From positions 50,116,380 to 50,180,379 of the forward strand of contig CP136066.1 in NCBI GenBank assembly GCA_032622095.1: 64,000 nucleotides of DNA, read 5' to 3'. Positions 56,700-64,000 of this stretch are shown here, in pieces. The translations under genes and the position numbers were made by a program. Position 1 is the first letter of the stretch; every line of letters begins with the position of its first letter. The DNA is from Siphonodentalium dalli. Its lineage: Eukaryota; Mollusca; Scaphopoda; Gadilida; Siphonodentaliidae. The notes under the pieces are model-generated. The model searched no databases, had not been told where the DNA came from, and worked only from the letters and a program-made list of their open reading frames with translations.

Positions 56700-57756
56700 A
56701 ATTCTGAGTTATGCAAATCAGGTATTTTTCTGCCTATTTTGGGAATGGGTCCGGGTCCCTTCGAATTGGGAAAATGTGTCTTTACAGACTAAAATTGGGA
56801 ATTTTCCATGTTTTAGAAAAATTCAGTTAATCACTGTTACACACAAGTAAATAGTATTTAATAATTAATACCGTAATTTTCGGAGTATAACGCAGCCCAT
56901 TAACAGATAACAACGGAAATTCAAGCCATCCACCAAACTTCGACTGTACACCTGTTTCATATAAATCAGCAATTTATTTAGAGTTATCCTCCCTCTTTCA
57001 TAAATGCGTTGACTGGTAGAGGGGAGGTAATTCGCATGTTAATAAGCTAATAGTTATGTCGCCGCGTGTACATTATACGATGCGGGCTCCCGATGTCGCT
57101 GATTTACTACGGGTTTTCAGCCGTTTATCGATCGACTGAGTGTGCAAAACGTCGGAAAAAAATGATAATTATTCAATAAACCCGATGGTATTATATACCT
57201 GCCTGCAATTGGGAATTTGGTGGTTGAAAATTGGGAATAAAGGTGCCTTTTTCCCATTGGGAATGGGGCCGAATACCGGACCCTGAGGACACCTAAAAAA
57301 ATCCCTGCACAATTCTTTTCCTACATTGAAATTTACTCATGTTTGTCAATTATTAACCTTTTATAGACTCTTTATCTACATACATATATCATTTAAATCA
57401 CATTTAGATCCCTGTAGGGGGTCTATATCTGGTTTGAGATTCCACTACCCGTTCAAATGCAGGCTTTCTGGCAGACATAACTCGAAGTTTTTTTTGCTAA
57501 ATCACCTGATAAAGTATGTTTGCCTTTAAAACTGAATACAAATTTCCCGAAACTAAAACGACTATATTTTTGCATTAATTTGTTAGTGTACTACAACTGT
57601 TAAGAACACAGGCTAATTGTTACACATGTATGGGACTAAAGCAATATTATGTCGGCATGATCGGTTCAGTATGCTATGTATGTTGCTATCAGTTGTTGGA
57701 CTCAATGATTACAAAAAAAATGATATTATATTTTTATACCCTAATTATAATAAGAT
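56700..57756. other. Segment between the inverted hAT pair
   Basis: 56740-57300 has AATTGGGAA words near both ends, and GGGAATGGGTCCGGGTCCC is mirrored by GGGAATGGGGCCGAATACCGGACCC. No gene is seen. Confidence 0.5.
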
Positions 57757-58938
57757 TAGTGTTGCGAGGTTTTAGAATTTACGTTTCGGTTTCGGTTTTT
57801 TTCGGTAAAAAAACCTCGGTTTCGGTTTTAGTAAGCAAACACTTAACATAATAGCAATTAGTCCAACTTAACTGGACAAAACAGGCACTACCAGTTACAG
57901 AGGGTCATAATAAGTTGGGGAACAGCTTGCTCAGTTGCTAAATAATGAACTTTAATGAGAATGTGAGATCAAAGTCATATATTGAACCATAAAGTTTAAA
58001 CAAACACAAAATGGTAGTGCCCGACTGACCATATTTCCAGACGCTGACTCAAACTTTTTTCCGACTATACACAAATATTTCCACCATACCAAAATCAAAA
58101 CATAAAAAGGAAACGCAAATACAGCGACGTTTCATGCGTACAAGATGAAGTCCCGTGCGACTTATATATTGGTACCGATATCGTTAAGACAAGGCCGTGG
58201 TAATCAATCAGTTACGGTGTAGCAAGTGCGACATGTGCCCAGTTCCTCGACAATGATGACGTAATTACGCGTTTGATGTTCCCGCTCAGTTTGTGGGTTA
58301 GAGATACCGTTGCGCGCAAAAATAACTGCCGCAATCAACAAGACACTGATAAGTGCACGTACATGTATACACTGCCATTGGCCGGCTCAAATTCGTAATA
58401 TTTGGTTGAACGTTATTGATAAAAGTTCAATTTTATTGACTGATTAGCCGGGAGAAGAAGTTTCAGAAATTGCAGTTCTAACTACCGACTTTATTTCCGC
58501 ACGGAACGAAATGTTTCGTCAAGCACACGCCATCAATTCAAATAAATTGCACACTTATTCTAAGACAGTTGACAATAAAGGTGACAAAAGTCAACGACCT
58601 ACTGGACCATTTCCCACATGGTATAACATTTCGTTTCGTTCGCATTCTCATTTTTACAACGACATGCTTCCTCATTTCAGTTTCGTTTGGCAACTCAATG
58701 ACGCTTACAATATTATAACAACACATATCTGAGACGAAATGGACACATCCCGATATATAATTGATCAGAGAGGTCGATTATTTGACAACACTATCGACTA
58801 ACAAGTCGATTTAATTGAAAAATAAACATACAAAAAAAAAACGTAATGTCCGTTGGGGCAGAATCACGTCGGTCGGTTTCGGTCGGTATTTTTTAAAACC
58901 GAAACCGAGTTGTTTTTTCGGTTAACCGCACAACACTA
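57757..58938 (-). mobile_element. hAT-like element, copy 2 of an inverted pair
   Basis: Same family as 55484-56699 in reverse orientation. Ends TAGTGTTGCGAGG and CCGCACAACACTA. The duplication AATAAGAT lies at 57749-57756 and 58939-58946. The different duplications show two independent insertions. Confidence 0.93.
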
Positions 58939-59409
58939 AATAAGATTACCAATTTATCACCCCGCACTCATCTTGGACCTGAAACATGTAAGCTTATTTT
59001 CACACATTTTCAAACATTTAGTTACTTTATGGAGTCTTATTCGATGAACTGTTAACATTTGGTTGAAGCTGGGTTCACCATGCACCTCGTGGATCCAGAG
59101 TTGTGTCCGAAGAAAAACAATAAAAAAAATTCCCTCAAAACAAACCTATACCTGTACTCTTCACTCATGCCCGCAATGGGGTTTACTCAATATTTGCACG
59201 CAGCAGGTATTATAGGATGACCAGCGTGTTTAAAGTCAGGCCATGTACCTTTATATGCATTGAGCTCATGACAACATGTCAAACCTTAAACATCAAACAT
59301 GTTAATTAGACAATTTACCTCATTAAAACTCAATATCGTGGTCAGCATTCATTGGAAGATTGTTGGGCAGATGAAAATTAAAATATGAGCCAGTAAGACC
59401 AAAGGTTTT
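58939..59409. other. Unassigned segment
   Basis: No gene or repeat recognised. Confidence 0.5.
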
Positions 59410-60312
59410 TAGCTCACCTGAGACGAAGTCTCCGGTGGAGCGTCATCACTCCTCGTCTGTCCATCCGTCAACAATTCTTTAAACATCTTCTCCTCTGAAA
59501 CCATCAGACCGATTGGGTTTATATTTGGTGTGGATGTTCCCTAGGTGACTCTTATTCAAATTTGTTCAAATGAGGTCACCAAGTCAAATAGTTTTGATGT
59601 CAGGACCATAACTATTTTTCCACATAGTAATTCTTAAAACGACTTCTTTTCTGAAGTTGTCGGGCCGAATGGGTTCATATTTGGTATGAGGGTACCTTGG
59701 GTGACTGTGGTTAAGATTTGTTCAAATGAGGTCACTGGGTCAAATGTGCGTGGGGCTATGGACATAAATCTGAAGAATTTTTTATTTTTTTTAGATTTAA
59801 CTTATTGCTCAATTTAACCCAAAATTGTTTTTATATATATTTTATTTTTAATAAATGTTTTTTTTATTAAATAAAATTAAAAAAAAAACATTTAATAATT
59901 TTTTTTTGAAGAACTTATGACATTACATCTTCGGGGGGTATGTACCTCTAGTCACCCCACTAAATTTGGTTGAAATCAGGTGGGAGAAAACATGAACAGA
60001 CAGATGTACAGAAATGTTCAGTAAATTCCTTTTAATATCTGTGCATTCCCATTACAAGCCAACTCTAGACATGACACACATGTTGTTTATAATCAGGGCC
60101 AGATAGATAGATAAGAGAACTTCTGTAGCTATAGGCAGAGTCCCCAGGGAGTGTATTCATGTCATTCATAATTTAAATAAGATTAATAGTGTTGTACATT
60201 TGTTTTCTAAAGTTGTCAATGTAGCACCATCATTGTTTACAATACACTGGTCATTAATATCAGATTAAATTCCTTTTTTCTCAGAGAGCTTTAAGTGTGT
60301 CTGGCATTTGTA

Positions 60313-60399
60313 GAATGAGGTTCCCAGAGGGTGAATTTAATTATGCTACCCTGCACGGCAGGGTAGCATCGCCAAATACACCATATGAGGACCTCATTC
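60313..60399. repeat. 87-base imperfect hairpin
   Basis: GAATGAGGTTCCC... pairs with ...GGACCTCATTC; the centre ATGCTACCCTGC-ACG-GCAGGGTAGCAT is a 12-bp perfect stem. Confidence 0.8.
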
Positions 60400-60608
60400 T
60401 GCTTAGGCTTCATCTTCTGGGAAGTATCTAGAGTCTCAAATTGACATTTTTAGCAGCTCTTTTCCCTTCTGTTCAGATTCTAAAATGCATAATTGAGGTG
60501 TCAAATGGGTGCGCATACTATCATATGTCAGTGATGTCACCAACTTTAGCTGGAGAACTTCTGTCTGTCCCTAGGTCTCCCATAGCAGCTGAGGACTAAG
60601 TAAAATTG

Positions 60609-60683
60609 GGTTCCCAGATGGTGAATTTGGTGATGCTAGCCCACCTTACAGAATAGCATCACTACATTCACCCTTTTGGGACC
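60609..60683. repeat. Second, related hairpin
   Basis: GGTTCCCAGATGGTGAAT... pairs with ...ATTCACCCTTTTGGGACC; arms share words with the 60313 hairpin but the terminal loop differs. Confidence 0.7.
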
Positions 60684-60790
60684 TCAGACACACTAAATTC
60701 ACGCTTGGCTGTTCCAATATTATTTTCTTAACCACTTATCTATGTGAACTCATTATACCTTATTTTGGACAAAAAAGTGGGGGGTATATT

Positions 60791-61580
60791 TAGGCTTGCC
60801 ACGATTTTGGGAATAATCGAACCATCGTCAGTGGTGACTTTTTTAGTTCAATTAACAATGCATATTATACAACAAAAGAACGTTGGCATACAGCGTATTT
60901 GCAAAGAACTTATCTCAACTTAAGAGGCAATATTTTGCACCGTATTTACAGCACTAATCTAACCCAGAAACCCACCCACGCAAACATTTGTGACAATGTA
61001 ACTTTCAGTTGCGGCGTCTTTTGAGGTCGGGCCGACAGAGTAATCTAGTTCCGTCTTGGTTTCACGTCACGGTGGTTTTTCATTTAATGTGCCGACACAT
61101 GTGTATACTCCGCGGATAAACTCGTATTCTTGAATAAGAATATTGACAATCGAATGAATTGAGAGATTCCCGACTTTGAATTAAGGCACGTGGCCCGACG
61201 AGAGTTGGGAGTATTTTTCCGATTTTTTCGTTTAATCAAAATGATTTCTGAATCTGCTTAGTGCTTTATACATAAAGTTCATAAACTACGAGTAATTATT
61301 TTGTTTTTATTGTTTAATAGAGGCATTGGAATTTATATGGGAGCAAATTCTCAGAACTAATGCCCTTCATTTCCGATGTGCGGTGCCCGTAAAACGGGAG
61401 TTATACTTGCCATCTTAAACTTGCCAGACGCACCTCTTAATAGTCTCTTTTTTTTGGCATCTATTTACTACAAATTAAATCTCTAGTTGAGATTTAATTT
61501 CATGGGTAGAAAAATTGATTAATCGTTGATTATAGCCACTGATTAATCGATTTTGAAAATCCAAAATCGCGGCAAGCCTA
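60791..61580. mobile_element. hAT-like element, 8-bp target duplication
   Basis: Ends TAGGCTTGCCACGATTTTGG and CCAAAATCGCGGCAAGCCTA. The exact duplication GGTATATT lies at 60783-60790 and 61581-61588. Subterminal GATTAATCGATT words occur. Non-autonomous; inserted in the ~300-base repeat region. Confidence 0.93.
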
Positions 61581-62757
61581 GGTATATTGGATTGAAACTG
61601 TTTGTCTGTCAGAGTGTCCTTCCATCCATTGTTCTGTCCATCCATCCATCCATCAACAATTGTTTTCTTCTCGAGATCTATATGAATTTCCTACCTGTAT
61701 GTGACTCACATTCTGATTTGTTCAAATAAGTTCATCAGGTCAAATAGGAGGGATGCCAGGGCCATAACGTTTTCCCTCCATAGTAATTCTAACGACTATT
61801 ACTTCTCAAGAACCATCAAGTCTATTTAGCTTATATTTGTGTATGCAGGGTCCTTGGGTGTTTAGATCTGTTCCAACGGGGTCCTTTTTGGAAAATCAAT
61901 TAACTTCAACTCTTAAAAGCGAATGTTTAAAATTATAAGATATCAGAGATGGGGATTCATGTTTGTTCAAATAGGGGCAGAGGTAAGAGATTTAGCTCTG
62001 CCCCACCCACACTACCTGTATCTATGCTGTACGCTACTGGTATAATAAGATAATGTCATATTCTTGCAGGGATGTCCCCACAGTGTTGGGGAGGTGATTT
62101 ACAGATTTGTTCAATGAAATGTAATTTTTGAGCTCACCTGAGATGAAGCTATAGTCATCACTTCTCATCTGTCACCTGTTCATCTGTCTGTCCGTCCATC
62201 AATCTGTCAACAATTCTGTGAACATCTTCTCTAGATCATAAGACTGAATGGGTTCATATTTGGTGTGGATTTTACCTAGGTGACTCACATTCAGATTTGT
62301 TCAAATGAGGTCACTCATTCAAATGGTTGTGAAGCCAGGGCCATAACTCTTGCCCTCCATAGTAATACTTAAAAACGAATTCTTCTCATCTACCATCAGG
62401 TTGAATGGGTTCATGTTTGATATGAAGGGTCCTTTGCAGGGCTTAAAATCCATTTCATTTTGCGAGAATCAATTCCGAATCAATTTAGTCATAAAGCACT
62501 GAAAATTGAAAAGTTTTGCGAGAATCATTATGAGAATCGATTCGATGATTCGCATCGAATCTTAAGGCCTGCTTGGGTGACTGGAGTTCAGATTTGTTCA
62601 AATGGGGTCACTTGTTTTAAATGGGGTGTCAAATTTATTCAGATGGGGTCACCAGATTAAATAGGGTGGGGACCAGAGACATAACTGTATGTCTCTATAT
62701 AGTAATACTTAAAATGTCTTCTCAAGAGAGGTTGGACTATTTAGATTACATATAGTA

Positions 62758-63132
62758 CTCTTGAGTGCCTAATAAAAGTACAGGGTGGAATAATAGTACA
62801 GGTTGGAAAATGTCGCGTAACTGAATAATAGTACAGGGCGGAATAAACGTACAGACTGGAAATATTAGTACCATACATCCCAACAAAACGCACCATCTGA
62901 CTGGTTTACTGATGCCATGTGACAGAAATAGTTTCGATGGATAGCCAGGTCTGTGAATCTACAGTGTGCTGATCACTGTCAACAATCCGAGTTCATTTAT
63001 CTATGAATAATACAATTTAAGATTGGTGAATTATTTCTTTTGGTTAATTTAATAAACGCACAGGACCAAATAACGATCGTACAGGTGGGAATTTTAATAA
63101 TCGTACATGTATGTTTATTAGGCACTCAAGAG
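62758..63132. mobile_element. CTCTTG-family MITE, TA target duplication
   Basis: Ends CTCTTGAGTGCCTAATAAA and TTTATTAGGCACTCAAGAG, with TA at 62756-62757 and 63133-63134. Subterminal GTACAGGGTGGAATAATAG units occur. Confidence 0.88.
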
Positions 63133-64000
63133 TATGGAGGATCCTTTAGTGACTGAGATTCAGATTTGTTAACACGAGGCAACCTGTTAAGAAATGACGG
63201 GGCTATGGGGACCAACACTTTTGTGTCTAATAAAATCATTAAAATACAAAATTCATTAAAACATCTACCTTGGAACTACCTGACTGATTAATCTGACATA
63301 CATATATTGTGTTTTTGGGTCCATGGATAATTGGGGTTCAAACATGTCTAAATAGTTTTATAAAAAGATGCTTGTGAGATTGGAAATTTCCAACAATTGA
63401 GAAAGTTTGAGATGTCAGTTGTGAAATTCCAATCTAAAACTTGGGAGTCTGGAGCCTGGTCGGGAAGGGACATGAGCTGGGGGGGGGGGGGGGGGGGGGG
63501 GTGATCAGTAGCGTACAGTTGGTAATTTAAAAGTAGATATTCGCCGATCTACATACATGAAGCCTCTCTATCCACATATCCTGTTTAGATCTACTTTTAA
63601 AGTGATTATGAAAAGTTCTAACTGTTATGTCTCCAAAGTCCCAGTCTTATCAGTCTTTGCAGTCTGGTGAGCGACCCCACCGTCTTTGACTGTTTTGTTA
63701 GTTACTAGTATATTTGACTGCGAAAGATGCAAGATTTGAAGTGATACCTGTATAATAGATAGGATTTATAAGGTTTCCTAATGTTTTCTTTTATATTTTT
63801 ATGGGGCGATATAATTTTTTTTTAAATTTAATAATTAAGGCATATGCCTGACTCAGTTGTCATGGAATGCCATTATATAATATGGCTTTAGCCCTGTAGA
63901 ACAATAATTAGTAGCCGGGTGTGAGCGACATGTGTATTACACAGTAACCCATGTAGTGATATCTCATCCTTCCAGACATCAAACCATAGTTTCTAGCATA
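63133..64000. other. Unassigned right end with a G-tract
   Basis: A run of about 22 G at 63479-63501. No gene is seen. Confidence 0.55.

Larger units (their letters stand above)
59410..62757. repeat. Family of ~300-base repeats (CATCAG..GATTGGGTT..GAGGTCAC type)
   Basis: Diverged units at about 59410-59770, 61600-61900, 62130-62440 and 62575-62700 share AGCTCACCTGAGA, GTCCATC-GTCAACAATTCT, ACCATCAGACCGATTGGGTT, CATATTTGGTGTG, and CAGATTTGTTCAAATGAGGTCAC. I have an impression of similar repeats in bivalve genomes, which I cannot verify here. Other features in the interval are listed separately. Confidence 0.65.

Overview
The window is metazoan genomic DNA. It holds no host gene that I can recognise. 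It is AT-rich, has no bacterial-type operons, and is built almost entirely from eukaryotic mobile elements: a virus-like Polinton/Maverick, an Ngaro-type tyrosine-recombinase retrotransposon, at least five hAT-like elements with exact 8-bp target duplications, several TA-flanked MITEs, and two foldback elements. The element set, the frequent ACATGTACATGT-like words and the repeat family at 59.4-62.7 kb suggest a marine invertebrate, perhaps a bivalve or other mollusc. That assignment is inference.

Region by region. 1-9.08 kb is most of a minus-strand Polinton. From right to left it carries protein-primed family B DNA polymerase, an unidentified protein, the packaging ATPase, two Gly-Gly-Phe-motif proteins, a conserved protein X, the integrase with a C-terminal chromodomain, a membrane protein, a penton-like protein, a small basic protein, and the first codons of what should be the major capsid gene. 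Most genes have one to three lesions (stops, one-base shifts in A-runs), so this is a fairly recent fossil. 9.08-11.53 kb is a 2.4-kb companion element bounded by the same long inverted repeats. Three short genes in this area (8.56-8.91, 9.67-10.06 and 10.44-10.86 kb) end in a metazoan histone-mRNA-type 3' stem-loop, each followed 13-14 bases later by a U7-type downstream element. This is the most interesting observation in the window. 11.53-14.89 kb is a foldback whose arms are tandem GC-rich, TATA-containing units.

15.34-31.93 kb is a tandem duplication (copy A 15.34-18.4, copy B 18.61-31.93). Copy B has received two insertions: an unidentified 3.8-kb segment (19.94-23.75) and a 7.26-kb Ngaro element (24.26-31.53). 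The Ngaro has an SGNH hydrolase ORF, a Gag with CCCH and CCHC zinc motifs, RT-RNase H, a tyrosine recombinase, and split direct repeats A1 ... B1-A2 ... B2. Copy A preserves the empty target of both insertions, which gives exact breakpoints and a relative chronology.

31.9-47.3 kb holds diverged interspersed repeats, a second tandem duplication (37.38-42.4 kb) split by a 2.7-kb foldback, small MITEs, C-tracts and a 100-N assembly gap. 47.3-64 kb holds nested TA-flanked elements (47.3-49.3), nested hATs (51.7-53.7), three further hATs of two families (one present as an inverted pair at 55.5 and 57.8 kb), one more hAT at 60.8 kb, and a repeated ~300-bp family. Apart from the Polinton and the Ngaro I see no convincing protein-coding sequence.
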